From Symmetrospora coprosmae (taxonomy: Eukaryota > Basidiomycota > Cystobasidiomycetes > Symmetrosporaceae): a DNA stretch of 64,000 nt. Shown here one piece after another: positions 33,927 through 44,603 of this stretch; positions within the stretch are counted from its first letter, which is position 1, and each line of letters starts with the position of its first letter. The notes beneath the pieces were generated by a model that was given only the letters and a program-made list of their open reading frames with translations, ran no database searches and was not told the DNA's origin. A program made the position numbers and the translations under genes. The stretch is taken from positions 1 to 64,000 of the forward strand of contig VUYT01000048.1 of assembly GCA_008802785.1 (NCBI GenBank), read 5' to 3'.

Positions 33927-35149
33927 GCCGTGTATGCTTTGGGTTGGACAGAGGTAGATCTAGACGGGCGCCTCGGTGGCGAACAAGTCCGGGAGGGGGG
34001 GAGCAATAAGGCAAGACAAGGAGGCGAGCGAAGGCGAGCGACGTCGCGGACATATTGTCACTTCAGTGCAACAAGCAGCGGCAGAGGCAGCAGCAGCAGT
34101 AGACGACTCCCCGGCTGTACGAGTGTCGCCGAGGCCAGCCTGTCTTGCGGCCGGTGTGACAGCAGACGGTTTGAAGGAGCAACGGCGAGAGGCAAGGGAG
34201 GACCTGACCAGCTCGGTAGCAGGATATAGAACGTAAAGCCGTGTGCTTGCCACGTTGCATTGCTTTCAGCGTCGAGGCAGTTTGAGCCTGTCCGCATCTG
34301 GTTCCACACTGCGACACGCGCCGACTTCCACGCCCAGACCAGTTCACTCCATCCTTCTGCGGCTGCAGGTGTCCTGACATCCTTCCACCATCATCCCATA
34401 GCCGTCAAACCAGCCTCCTGCCGTTTTCCTCCTGCTTTGACCATTCTTCCGTTGGGCGGACGCAGACGCGTCTACAGTTCTGAAAGTTGCGGTCTTCACG
34501 CGAGAATAATGGCAGAGACTGTGCCTTCATGCCTGAGCGACGGCTTCCAAGTGACAAGACCAGACGGGGCGATTGGTTTACTCTGTGTGCAGGGGGGGGG
34601 GGATTTGTGCAAAGCCTGGTCAGGGATGCACGCCGAAGCACAGGTCTGATCTGGCCCGGACTAACTGGAGCGTGCGCGCATCTTTCTTCTTTTACGCTTC
34701 AGGCGGCGAGTACGCTTCTTCTTCCACTTCTCTCTCCTGTGGGCGGTAGTTGGGGTGAAGAGGTATCAGTGGGAGCTGCGGGGAACAGCCAGGCTGCGGA
34801 CGTCTTCTCACATCTTGAGCTGTAAGGCAGGTGAAGGATGCAGGCGTCAGCGTATCGACCCTCGCAAGTCCCTGTAAGGATGCACTGCTGCACTCACTCC
34901 TTGACTTGACTTTGGGTGAGAGGGATGTCGACGAGGAGAGGAGCAGAGAGGGGACAAGCCGGGCAAGGGAGGGGCAAGACCCCCCGCTCTCCCTCGCCCA
35001 GGAGAGTGCGATCGAGGAAGGCTCCAGAGGGGTGCGGGAGGGAGGGGAGGACACACCAACTGAGGCGATACACAGCAGACATAGCAGGCGAAGGGACCAT
35101 CGCTGTGTGCCTCTGCTCTTGCTGGCGGATCCTCCACCCGTGCATCGAG
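33927..35149. other. Long divergent intergenic region
   Basis: About 1.2 kb lie between the starts of the isomerase gene and BET2. It has a G run at about 34594-34603 and a stretch of CAG/CGG-rich sequence at about 34075-34105. Open frames on both strands overlap each other and carry no recognisable domain. I support no gene here, only two promoters and leaders. Confidence 0.45.
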
Positions 35150-36547
35150 ATGTCCGAAACCACTTCGGCCCAAGACGTCGGCGGGACCGCGCCCCCGATC
35201 CTCCTGACAGACCTGCACGTACAGTACATACAGAGTCTCGACAAGGTGTGCCTCTTCTCGTCTTTCCCTTTTTTCTATCCATCATCCCGCTTCCATCGCT
35301 TTCCCTCCCCTCTTCCCGCCTTCTCGGTGCCGTTCTTGAGCGCATACCCGGAACGAGCGCTCACCTCGTTTGCGCAAACCCCCGCAGAAACGCAATGAGC
35401 TGGCATACTATCTCACTGAGCATCTTCGGATGAATGGCATATACTGGGGCCTGACCGCGCTCGCCCTCATGAACCGCAAGGACGCGCTCGACCGGCAAGA
35501 GATGCTCGACTGGGTCATGTCGTGTTGGGACGACGAGACGGGTAAGTCCCGCTTCTGCCTGATCAGCTAGAGCTGGTATTCGATGGTAGCTGATATGCTG
35601 CTGCGATACAGGCGCTTTTGCCCCACATCCGGGGCACGACGTCCACCTCCACCCGACCATCTCGGCGCTCCAGATCCTCCTCATGCAAGACGCGCTGCAC
35701 CTCGTGCAAGCAGACAAGGTCGTCTCGTGTACGTGCAGTCCCTGAAACTTGCTACAACTGCGCTCACACGCGCCTGGCAGTCGTTCTCGCGCTGCAAGAC
35801 CCCGAAACGGGAGCATTCGCAGGCGACGAGTGGGGTGAGATCGACACGCGCTTCACCTACTGCGCCGTGGCCTGCCTTTCCCTCCTCGGCAAGCTGGACG
35901 CTCTCGATGCAAACAAGACCGTGTCGTGGATCGAAAAGTGCAAGAACTACGACGGCGGGTTCGGCATGGTCGAAGGCGCAGAATCGCATGCTTCGCAGGG
36001 TGGGTCCGCTCTCCTCTCTGCAGGAGGCAATTTGCACGCGGCTGAATCAAGTGTTCCACAGTCTGGGTCTGTGTTGCATCACTGGCCATGCTCAACAGGC
36101 TCGACGTTGTTGACCGGGACACCCTCTGCTGGTGGCTGAGCGAGCGGCAGCTGCCCAACGGCGGACTGAATGGCCGGCCAGAGAAGCTGGAGGATGTGCG
36201 TCCTTGCGCTGTCGTGAGCATGTCTGGGCCGGCTGCTGATGTGACGACTGCAGGTCTGCTACTCGTGGTGGGTCATTGCGACCCTCTCGATCCTTGGACG
36301 GGCCCACTGGATCTCGCAGCCCAAGCTCTCCGAGTTTATCCTCTCATGCCAGGATACCGAAAAGGGCGGGATTGCAGACCGGCCCGAAGACGTGGCAGAT
36401 GTCTGGCACACAGTATTCGGACTGACGGGGCTCAGCCTCATGGGATATCCCGGACTGGCAGCAGTGGACCCGATATATTGCCTGCCGGCCAGCGTGACGC
36501 AGGAGCTGCCGAGGCCTGAAGCTGTCGAGCGCGTCGAAGAGCAATAA
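35150..36547 (+). CDS. BET2: Rab geranylgeranyltransferase (GGTase-II) beta subunit BET2
   Basis: Bet2 is the catalytic subunit that attaches geranylgeranyl groups to Rab/Ypt GTPases, using zinc. [12 protein letters not shown] opens the protein at 35150. Exon 2 has [24 protein letters not shown]. Later exons give [105 protein letters not shown] and [31 protein letters not shown]. The zinc ligands are the Asp and Cys around the EDVCYSWW junction and the His in VWHTVFG. Prenyltransferase alpha-alpha barrel repeats are evident. [11 protein letters not shown] and the CYSWW block distinguish GGTase-II from farnesyltransferase. Six or seven introns are present. Its stop lies 55 bases from the stop of the convergent PPR gene. 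Confidence 0.95.
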
Positions 36548-36602
36548 CAGTGTCGGTGTCACCCCTGTAGCCAGTGCAGTCCTGTAGCCGTTGTGTGGTG
36601 CC

Positions 36603-39134
36603 CTATTCCGACGTGTCCTCAATCGCCCGTGCCGCGGCTGGCAGCGAGCTGGCTACCTGACGGGTCTGCTCCCACAGCTGCGGGTACTCTGCCTCAAGGC
36701 GCTGACACGTCCGGTGGTAGAGGTCTCCATCTGACCTGATGAACTTGAGGGCCACTTCGACAGTGTGCGGTCCGACCTCGATGTCGTGCCCCTTCTTTCT
36801 GGTGGGATAGTTCTGCGGCTGGAACCCAGCTGGGTCCTGCTGCTTGAGTGCGTAAAAGTCTGGCTCGGCCTGCTTCTCGAGGTAGTAGAAGAGGACGCCT
36901 GCGACATCTGCCTGCTTTCCCATGCGGCCGAGCGCCTCGAGGTAGCTGTCGAGGTTTTTGGCGTTCAGGCGCGGGGCAGCCCGCATGTCCATCCTTTGCC
37001 ACAGCTCGACGAGCGCATCGTGAGCCCTCGGCCCGGCAAAGCCGTACGCGTCGAGGACAATGCTGATACTGGTATTGTTGGGCGCGATGCGGTTGACGAG
37101 GACGCTGCGCCACACGTTAAACGTCCCGTCAATATTGCCCGTCTTGGCGTATGCAAACATGAGCCGGTTCATCAGGCCAATATCCGGGGTGGCTGTATGC
37201 TGGTCCATCTTGATGAGGTCGTGGATCTGCCGGACTGCCTCCTGGTTGGCTCTGGCGGAGGGCACGCGCCCCTCTCGCGCGTAGTACCGCAGCACCACCT
37301 GGTACACCCCCGAGTACGGGGGCACGCCCACACTGCGCATGTCCTCGAAAAAGGCGAAAAACACCTTTTGCGGGACGTAGGATCGCTTGCCTTCTTCGAG
37401 TGGGGGGAACTCGAGCGTCGAGAAGGTGGAGATCATGTCGTACCAGTCGCTGCGGGAGAAGATGCGTTCCGGGTCGATGGCCCACATCCACGAATAGACC
37501 TTGAAGGCCTGCGAGTGGTTGGTCGTCGCTCCCTTCATCAGGCTCGTCACAATGTACGAGGCTGGGATGCGGGCAGGCAGCGTGCGTAAGTTGATGTGGG
37601 TGGTCGGCTGCACGTTGGTAAAGTCGCTATTGAAGAAGGATAGGCCGTTGTTTCGGACTTCCTCGAGCAGCTGGATCGCCCACTTGAAGTCGCGGACATC
37701 CGGGTGGGCGCAGAACAGGAGGAGGTCCGCGTAGAGATCCGCGTTAAAGATGCCGAGTGGGCTCCTCCCCTCCTGAGACAGTTTGGACGCAATGAGGTCC
37801 GAGTAGGCTGCCTTGATGGTGTCGATGTCGGCAGCCGAGCTTCCGGTGTCCGGGAAGAGTCGGATGAGAGCGCGGAGCATCTTTGAGCTCGATGAGACGC
37901 CATCTCGCTGAGCATCACCGTACAGCTCGGCCGCTTCTTCGAACGTACTGGCATTCTCCAGCAGCGCAGCGTAGCCCTGGTGGTCAATGACCGTGCCGGT
38001 GATTTGCTCCAGCTGCCCAATGAGCGCGCGTGTGGCGTCGACGCTGTCCAGCAGCTGGCCCTCGGCTGCAGCCTTGAGAACCGTCTCGAGCGTGATTTTG
38101 TTTGGTGATACGCCAGCTTCCTTCATTGTCGTGATTGTCGCCAGTCCCTTGTCCAGGCTATGTGACAGAGTGTCGTGCTTGGCAAGCGAGTTCCACGCAT
38201 GCACGTCCAGTTCTCCGTGCGCAGTGAGCTCCGCTCGTGCTTCCTGGGCCAGGTCCCACTGCCGCAAGTCGCTGAATCCGTTGAGCAGGGTCGAGAGGGT
38301 CACGAGGTCCTCCTGCACTCCATCCTGTCGCAGCCTGCTCCTCAGCCACTTCGCCTCTTTGGCCATCTTGCTGCTGGCGTCTTGGAACGTCGTGCACTTG
38401 AACAGCGCGGCCAGCAGCGTGTTCCACGTTGTGACGTCCCTGTCCTCGGAGTCCATCTTTTCCAGCACGACCGCCTTCATCTTGGAGTAGCCTCCTCCGC
38501 GCGCCTGTGTGGACGTCGGGTTGACAACTGCGGGCAAGTGCAGCAGGCCCTTCAGGTAGACGTTCCAGTCGGCTGACCGGGGTCGTGTGGATGAGGCGAG
38601 CATTCCATCGAGCCACTGCTCAGCCTTGACTGCCCTGCCTGCATTGACAAGGCCAACAATATAGAAGTGATGGTCTTTGCGCTGGTGGTAGGGCATCTTC
38701 CAGAGCGTGCGCAGGTCGTGAAAGAGCAGGTCGAGCGTCGTGTAGTCGGCGTGGATGTGCGTCGTCTGCGAGAGGAATTTGAGGGCGGCGAAGAGGTCTT
38801 CGTAGGTGAGGATGGGCTGGTCTGCGGCCGGGCGGGCGAACCGGCTGCGCAGAGTGACATTGTCCTCTGACTCGAGGAGCTGCTTGCGGATGGACGCGTA
38901 GGCCGTGCAGACGCCCTCGGCATCCCGGTCCTGTGTGGCGGTCCGAAAGAGCTCTGCCTGCTTTTGCACAGTGTCGCGGCTGCCGAGTCCAAAGAACGGG
39001 AGGAGCCGGACAGGGGCAGATGTGTGCAAAGGCCGGCTGTATGGGATGCGACTCGTGGAGGGTACCGGTGGGATGGCATGTCGCAGCTTGTGAATTTGAC
39101 GGGAGGCCGCAATCCTGCGGGCGACGAGGCGCAT
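36603..39134 (-). CDS. Mitochondrial pentatricopeptide-repeat (PPR) protein
   Basis: This single-exon gene encodes 843 residues. I chose the Met at 39134 (MRLVARRIAASRQIHKLRH) because it opens a basic, Arg-rich, acid-free presequence typical of mitochondrial import, ending about SRPLHTSAPVRLLPF. The open frame continues upstream but is low-complexity there. PPR-like helical pairs run through the protein: DHHFYIVGLVNAGRAVKAEQWLDGML, VTTWNTLLAALFKC, LVTLSTLLNGFSDLRQWDLAQEARAEL, KITLETVLKAAAEG, PDIGLMNRLMFAYAKTGNIDGTFNVWRSV, NTSISIVLDAYGFAGPRAHDALVELW and NLDSYLEALGRMGKQADVAGVLFYYLE. Such fungal proteins stabilise or help translate organelle mRNAs; the target is unknown. Absence of introns is unusual in this window. 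Confidence 0.85.
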   Translation of the reverse strand: MRLVARRIAASRQIHKLRHAIPPVPSTSRIPYSRPLHTSAPVRLLPFFGLGSRDTVQKQAELFRTATQDRDAEGVCTAYASIRKQLLESEDNVTLRSRFARPAADQPILTYEDLFAALKFLSQTTHIHADYTTLDLLFHDLRTLWKMPYHQRKDHHFYIVGLVNAGRAVKAEQWLDGMLASSTRPRSADWNVYLKGLLHLPAVVNPTSTQARGGGYSKMKAVVLEKMDSEDRDVTTWNTLLAALFKCTTFQDASSKMAKEAKWLRSRLRQDGVQEDLVTLSTLLNGFSDLRQWDLAQEARAELTAHGELDVHAWNSLAKHDTLSHSLDKGLATITTMKEAGVSPNKITLETVLKAAAEGQLLDSVDATRALIGQLEQITGTVIDHQGYAALLENASTFEEAAELYGDAQRDGVSSSSKMLRALIRLFPDTGSSAADIDTIKAAYSDLIASKLSQEGRSPLGIFNADLYADLLLFCAHPDVRDFKWAIQLLEEVRNNGLSFFNSDFTNVQPTTHINLRTLPARIPASYIVTSLMKGATTNHSQAFKVYSWMWAIDPERIFSRSDWYDMISTFSTLEFPPLEEGKRSYVPQKVFFAFFEDMRSVGVPPYSGVYQVVLRYYAREGRVPSARANQEAVRQIHDLIKMDQHTATPDIGLMNRLMFAYAKTGNIDGTFNVWRSVLVNRIAPNNTSISIVLDAYGFAGPRAHDALVELWQRMDMRAAPRLNAKNLDSYLEALGRMGKQADVAGVLFYYLEKQAEPDFYALKQQDPAGFQPQNYPTRKKGHDIEVGPHTVEVALKFIRSDGDLYHRTCQRLEAEYPQLWEQTRQVASSLPAAARAIEDTSE

Positions 39135-39518
39135 GGATGTCTGGGTAAGGAAAGTCAGCTGCGGAACTCGATGAGGCTGGTGGGTGATAGAACACCTCAT
39201 GGCATAGCGTGCATGATGCGACGCTGTGGGCCAGACGCGCTGCCGTCGGAGGAGCCAGGATCGCGTTTGGGAGGAGCAGGATGGGAAGGTGCACGACGAT
39301 GAGCAAGGACTGAGCTGGGATGTGCGGACGACGACGACGACGACGACGGTGGTAGTGGTGGTGATGCTACTGATGCTGTTGATACTGCTCCTGCTGTCGA
39401 GACGGTGGGAAGGAGAGCAAGGGCCAGCCGGGGTCGTCCCTCTGTGACAGCTTGGCTTCCGACCGCACACACGCATACCCCCATCGCAGCCTCATACCGC
39501 GCATACCATACGGTGACC
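39135..39518. promoter_or_regulatory. Divergent promoter region between the PPR gene and Sec61 gamma
   Basis: About 384 bases separate two divergent starts. A GAC trinucleotide run (about 39324-39348) passes into GGT/GTG repeats and CTG-type repeats to about 39395. No coding signal fits here. Confidence 0.45.
39324..39395. repeat. Trinucleotide-rich tract (GAC, GGT and CTG-like units)
   Basis: Seven or so GAC units are followed by GGTGGTAGTGGTGGTGATG and TGATGCTGTTG-type units. The tract lies in the shared promoter and could vary in length between strains. Confidence 0.75.
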
Positions 39519-39938
39519 ATGGACGCTGTCAAGGATCTCGCAGAGACGCCCCAGCGGTTCATCAAGGAAGGGACGCAGGTGAGCGAGGCGCATGGGCGGG
39601 CGAGATCTGGAAATGGCTCGGGGATCCCATGCAAGGGAGCACTGACCATATATGCTATGCACATCCTCGCAGTTCGTCACGCGGTGCACAAAACCCGACC
39701 AGAAGGGTGAGCGGCGCTCTCGTGTGCCGCGAGAGGTGCCGCAGCTGACCGCTCCGACGTCCACACAGAGTACCTCGCCATCTGCAAGGCCGTCGCGCTC
39801 GGTTTCGGAGTAATGGGATTCATTGGCTACTTTGTCAAGCTGGTGCGTTGCGCAACCGCACTGCTGCGCATCCATGCTGAGTCGTCTTCTCCGCAGATAC
39901 ACATCCCCATCAACAACATCCTCGTCGGCGGGGCATGA
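39519..39938 (+). CDS. SSS1: Sec61 complex gamma subunit (SSS1 homologue)
   Basis: Sec61 gamma is the small tail-anchored clamp of the ER protein-conducting channel. Four exons encode only about 69 residues: [56 protein letters not shown] and [13 protein letters not shown]. Introns are all GT-AG and in phase (for example AAG-G/AG-TAC). [27 protein letters not shown] and the small C-terminal residues are diagnostic. Because every exon is short, no long open frame marks this gene, and it could be missed by simple ORF calling. It is divergent from the PPR gene. Confidence 0.96.
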
Positions 39939-40385
39939 GAACGGTCTGCGTGTACATCTAGGATGACCCTTCTTCTGCAATCTCCGTCTAGCCATCCTGC
40001 TTGGGATCGCTCCATCTGCGAGAACCAGCTCCTCCATCACCCAATCAGTGCCGAGATCGACCGTGAAGTCCGCTATGTGCCGCGACCCCATGCTCGGATC
40101 GCCCGCATCGAATATATCGTCGCGCATCGGGATGAGATGGTACGAGACGCAAATTAACCCGTCGTCAGTAATGATTCACTCCTTTTCGCGCCGCTCTCCT
40201 CTCCTCTCCTCGCCCCTCACCGTCCAGTAGATGACTGAGGCTTCAGCTGCCGATATGCCGCCATGTCATCCCGGCGGTATTGGCGGACTGTGTGGAGTTC
40301 CGCATGCATGCAGAACAGGGCGGTTGCGCGACGGTCAGCATGGTCAAGGCAAGCCAGCGAGGCGAGAGGCGCGTACCGATACTGC
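39939..40385. other. Intergenic region between convergent genes
   Basis: About 450 bases lie between the Sec61 gamma stop and the furthest likely end of the coiled-coil gene. I see no coding pattern and no RNA gene here. A CTCCTCTCCTCTCC pyrimidine tract lies at about 40195-40212. Confidence 0.4.
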
Positions 40386-40503
40386 TCACTGAACCTTCAT
40401 CGTCTCTCCTTGCTCTAACCCTGGCATGTTATGCGTGTGCAGGTGGGCGTCGTCGGACGCAGCTTGAATGTTGGGTATTGAAATGCTGGACTGTGACGCG
40501 GTA

Positions 40504-41886
40504 TCATGAGAGAGGCGTCAGCGTCGGGCCAGCTGTCTTTCCACTGAGGACGATCACCTCACCTTGCTGATGTACGACCTGGACGTCTGCGAGAGCCGCC
40601 TCCGCGGCGGCCCTTGCGTCCATCGTCCGTCCAAGGTGATCCTCTGCCATCGGGGCAGCAGTTCGTGCTGCGGCGAGGACAGCGAGCAAAATGATTCACG
40701 GAACGGCGTCGCCAGGGCTGCATTGTACTCACCTGTCTCGGCGGCCTGCATCGCCTCGGCGTGTGGATGAGCGTATCTCTCGGAAGGGCCTCCCTGCTCG
40801 CAGATCTCCGCCCTGTGCCTGCATTCGTCGCTGCGCGCGAGGTCTTGCGCCTGCCCGTCTTCCCGGCTGGACCCTTTCCCGACTCGAGCTGCCTGCCAGC
40901 CGTGATAGTATTGGCCTTGACGGACGCGTCGTCCACGCGCATCTGGTCTTCCCCAGACCGGGCACTAACCACCGAATCATGCCCTGCAAAAGATGGATGG
41001 GTGAATGTACTGCGTCAGTGATAGCTCCTACTGCTGGAGCGTAAAGCCTGATGAACTCACTTTGGCGCTTTGCTGCGATCTCATGGTCCTGAGCGTCATC
41101 ATCGTACTCGTTCACAGACCCGCCGTTCTGCTCCTCGACCCCGCTCCCATGCTGCTGATCCTGCGGCTGAGCCTGATGTCCTGCTGGTACATGCCGATGC
41201 TCCGGAAGCGCCTGCTGGGCCTGCTGTGGCGGACGAGAGGTCGTAGGCTCGGGCGACGTTTGGGTGCGATTCTGAGGCGGGTCCTGACGTCGTGAGTCTG
41301 CATGGGCATTGTCCCCATCGCCTGAGGGGTCGTCCTGCTCGTCACCCTTGCCTGCTCCGCTGCCAGAGAGCCCTGAATCGTCCTCGTCCCCCTTCGTCGC
41401 ATCCGTGTCGGCCATGCTAACGGCTGCGGCGACGATCTGGTCGGCAGCTCGACCCTGCTCCCTCTTGATTGTCTCGTTCTGTAGGCGGGAGTATTGTCAG
41501 ATGGCCCTTGGTCCTCCATGCTGTGCGTGTCGCCCACCTCCTGGATCTTGCGTGCAATGAGAACCTCGACTTCACTCCGAGTGAGAAAGTCCCTTGTCCT
41601 CTCCTCCTGTTGCTGGAGAAGGCGGGCGCTGAGCTTCTGCGTCTGTAGCAGAGCAGATTGCAACGAGCTGATCTCAAAGTGTGCATTGTCGAGAGCCAGC
41701 CGCAGGGTCGGCACCTGCTCTCGTGCTTTAACTTCGAGGTCATCTTCCAGTGCTTCCTCGTTGTCCTCGTCGACCTCGGTGCTGGCGGTATCGGCTGAGC
41801 GCCGTGCCGCTCGAGGTCCGTTTGACCCCGCTCATCTGCCTGGGTGGAGATGGCCTGGGCTGCCGAGCGCAGAGCGAGAAGGTATG
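40504..41886 (-). CDS. Coiled-coil and disordered protein, unknown function; 5' end uncertain
   Basis: I do not recognise this gene. Clear coding segments are EVDEDNEEALEDDLEVKAREQ, then VPTLRLALDNAHFEISSLQSALLQTQKLSARLLQQQEERTRDFL (strong coiled coil) and IARKIQE. An in-phase intron leads to NETIKREQGRAADQIVAAAVSMADTDATKGDEDDSG, a disordered acidic/Gln-rich part. Another leads through SVVSARSGEDQMRV and GRRKTSRAA to a final helix, MDARAAAEAALADVQVVHQQ. The end is either GKTAGPTLTPLS at 40504 or, with one more intron, LEQGETMKVQ at 40386. Upstream of 41794 another frame also looks coding (AAQAISTQADERGQTDLERHG). Joining it needs a very short 32-base intron, or an unseen intron or sequence error. 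The first exon was not found. The family is unknown. Confidence 0.55.
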
Positions 41887-42351
41887 CTGCTCAGGACGGG
41901 AGCCGATCTCGGCTACAGCCCCGTCAGTCAGGGTTAAAGAGAGCAGGCAGGCAGGTAGGTCGTCAGTCAATCTGGAGGACAGTCGCAGGCAGAGGCGGAG
42001 CTGAATGAGCTGAAGAAAGGAGAGAGGGATTCAGTGCCGTCCTTGCTGCTTTTGTGCTCGGCTACATATTCCATGGCCGTGGAAGATGAGGGCTGCAATC
42101 AGTAAGCAAACGCAGGCTCGCTTAGCTGCGCAGGTCGAAAGCTTGTTTCGCTATAGCATGCTGATCGAAAAAATGACGTGGAGCATGCACGGTGCGTTCG
42201 TTTTGCAAGCGCCTGCTCAGTGTCTCGCTCGCTAAGACGATAGTGTCTGCTCGTCAGTCTGCTCGGTGTCGTCAAAGGCAGCGTTATAGATCGTTCGCGG
42301 GCAGATGTGCCGATCGGATCGCGGAGACAGCACAACAAGGCCCTCCTCTGG
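41887..42351. other. Upstream region of the coiled-coil gene and 3' flank of the membrane protein gene
   Basis: About 465 bases that probably include a missing first exon of the coiled-coil gene. A minus-strand ATG near 42073 opens a 35-codon frame (MEYVAEHKSSKDGTE) that could be that exon, but I cannot prove a splice to the rest. Confidence 0.3.
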
Positions 42352-43921
42352 TCAGACAACCTTCTCCAGGCTGCCGACGCTCACTGCTGCTGGACGTTCG
42401 TTGTTCGAGTCGACCTGGACCCGCCGCCGCTCCAGCTCGTACAGCGCCCAATCGTCCTCGACGAGCTCTTCGCTATCGCGCGACGGAGGCAGATCATCTT
42501 CCTCGTCGTCCAGTACCAGCTCCTCCGACTTGCTCGCCTCGCCGCCACCGAGATGGATATGAAATGCATTCATCCCGTCCCGCAGCGGGTAAGGCAGGAC
42601 GTGCCCCGGCCCGTGGAGTGCGTCCCTCCCGCCATCGAGCTCGGTCTGCGACGAGATTGTCGTCGTGAGCGTGTTGACGATGGGCACTCTGGGGCTGCGC
42701 AGGTCCGAGACTGCAAGTGTGGGCTCGCGCCCGCTCACGACGCCCGAGCCGGCCCTGGTACCGCTGAGATGGAGGCGCATCTCCTTGCCGCCGTTGGAGA
42801 GGTATGCGCCCGCCGACTGGCTCCCGTCGCCTGGGACGCGCCTCGGCCGCGACACGAAGAAGAAGACGAACGCGCAGATTGACACGTCCGTCAGGCACAG
42901 GGCGAGGCACACGAATGCGTGCTGGTGCGCTGCAAAGATGATGACCATGTTGGCGCTCGAGGTGGCCAGGCAGATGGTGCATGCGAGCAGGGCGTTCTTG
43001 GCCAGCGCGCGCGAACGTGGCATCTCGAGGTAGCGGGATTTCCACAGCGGATAGAGGAAGCCGGTCGTGAGATAGATGTGGAAGGAGATGTCGAGAATGA
43101 GAACGGGAACTACAGCAGCAACATTATGGGTCAGTTTGAGTTGTCGACAGACGAGGCAGAGAGGCAAGCCGCCACGCACTCATGCCGTCCTGCGATACGC
43201 CGACATGGCAGAACCCATCGCTGCTCAGTGCATTCTTCTTGTGGATGAATGCCAGTGCTGCCACGCCGACCTGTGCAGAGCGTCTGTTGTTGTCAGCGAG
43301 ATCAACGGGCATCGCTGGAAGCGGGAGGCAAAATGGAACGCACAAAGGCGAGCATAAACAGTGTGCATCCGCGATACCACTTGCTTTGCCAGCGGTCAGA
43401 GAAGCGCGAGCGCGTGGTTGAGCGGGAGGTGCTACGAGCATCGTGGTTCAGCCCCTGGCTCCGTGTCCACGCCATGCGCAAAAAGCGGACTCACTGCACA
43501 ACGAAGATCCGCTCCATCAGGAAGATGTAGATGAATAGCTTTGAGAGCAAGTAGAAGACCTGCGATTGAAGGGGAAGGCCATCAGTGCCGTTCCCGTCTG
43601 CAGCACACAAGCTGCGGTTCCACTCACGATGCAGACTAGGATGGTAGCGTTGCACATATCTGCGCTGAGCGTCGGATCCACCCCGAAGATGATGACTGTC
43701 GAGCTCGCAGCGATGAGCCACGAGTCGACGAGGAGCGCCAATACGGCACCGCGCGCGATGGTGGTGCGGCGCAGTCTGCTCCAGAAGTTGGGAAAGAGGT
43801 TTTGGAAGCGCAGCGCGCATACGACCGTGATGAGGCAGACCATGAGCAGATAGTAGGCGCATAGCAGCGGGCGGAGGATGTGCGCAGACGCCTCGGGCCA
43901 CTGCGAGTGCTGCATGGGCAT
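42352..43921 (-). CDS. Seven-transmembrane fungal protein of unknown function
   Basis: Four or five exons from MPMQHSQWPEASAHI at 43921 encode about seven hydrophobic helices: LLCAYYLLMVCLITVVCAL, AVLALLVDSWLIAASSTVIIF, ILVCIVVFYLLSKLFIYIFLMERI, CTLFMLAFVGVAALAFI, VPVLILDISFHIYLTTGFLYPL, ALLACTICLATSSANMVIIF and FVCLALCLTDVSICAFVFFFV. The block LSKLFIYIFLMERIFVV and the loop DGFCHVGVS are, as I recall, shared by a large group of uncharacterised fungal membrane proteins. The C-terminal tail of about 140 residues is soluble. It carries acidic Ser-rich runs (SEELVLDDEEDDLPPSRDSEELVEDDW) that could be phosphorylated. The topology resembles a receptor, but no ligand or G-protein link is shown. Confidence 0.8.
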
Positions 43922-44603
43922 GATGGCGTGCCGGCTGCTTGCTACGGTAGCAGGGTGCTGAAGCTATGATGCAGGAGCTATGTCGGTAGGGAGGAGTTAT
44001 CGGACAGGAGGGAGACGTAGGCTAGTCGGGAGGACACAAAGCAGCGAGCAGGAGCCCCTGGCCGTCAGAGGCAACGTCACAAGAGCCTCAGTGCCGGTAT
44101 CGGCCTCAGGTCAGGGCGCCAATCCGCGCCCGCGCGTCTATCTCCAAAGCTGGCTTTCACGGTCTCGGCTCTAGCTGCTCCGGAGCCTGAGCAGCAGAGT
44201 GTTCTCGACTTTGAGCAGGCATTGCCGCAGCTGTTGATGCTGACGGTGCCGAATGCGAGTTAATGCAATCATTGGGTCGTGAGGCGGTCTCTCACGCTCT
44301 TCCTTCAACTCGCGCAGCTGCGAGCGGACCCACAGAGCACTGACGAGAGAGTTGGAAAGACTGCCATGCTGCATCCTTTTGGTGCTTTGCTAGTAATCAA
44401 TAGCAGAGAGGCACGTCAGAGGTGCAGGGACGAAGGAAAGATCCGAATCCGGAAGTTGCGGCGGCGTGCACGCCTCCGACTCGGGCGCTGAGGAAGGTCA
44501 CGTGCCGGTGGCAAACGCTTATCGGTACCACTCGAGTACTTACCTGGAGCTCAGCCACTGAACAACAACCAGCTACCTAGGTACACGCGACCCCAGCATC
44601 GCA
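43922..44603. promoter_or_regulatory. Divergent intergenic region
   Basis: About 680 bases separate the starts of the seven-helix protein and the small acidic protein. Short open frames lack any motif. I see no repeat or RNA gene. Confidence 0.4.

Noticed and set aside
33927-35149. Open frames of 80-217 codons in the region upstream of BET2
   Set aside because: They overlap on opposite strands, carry no domain and are explained by GC-rich base composition.
39135-39476. Upstream extension of the PPR open frame to a Met at 39476
   Set aside because: The extra residues are low-complexity Thr/Val/Ser runs from trinucleotide repeats, whereas the Met at 39134 opens a good mitochondrial presequence.
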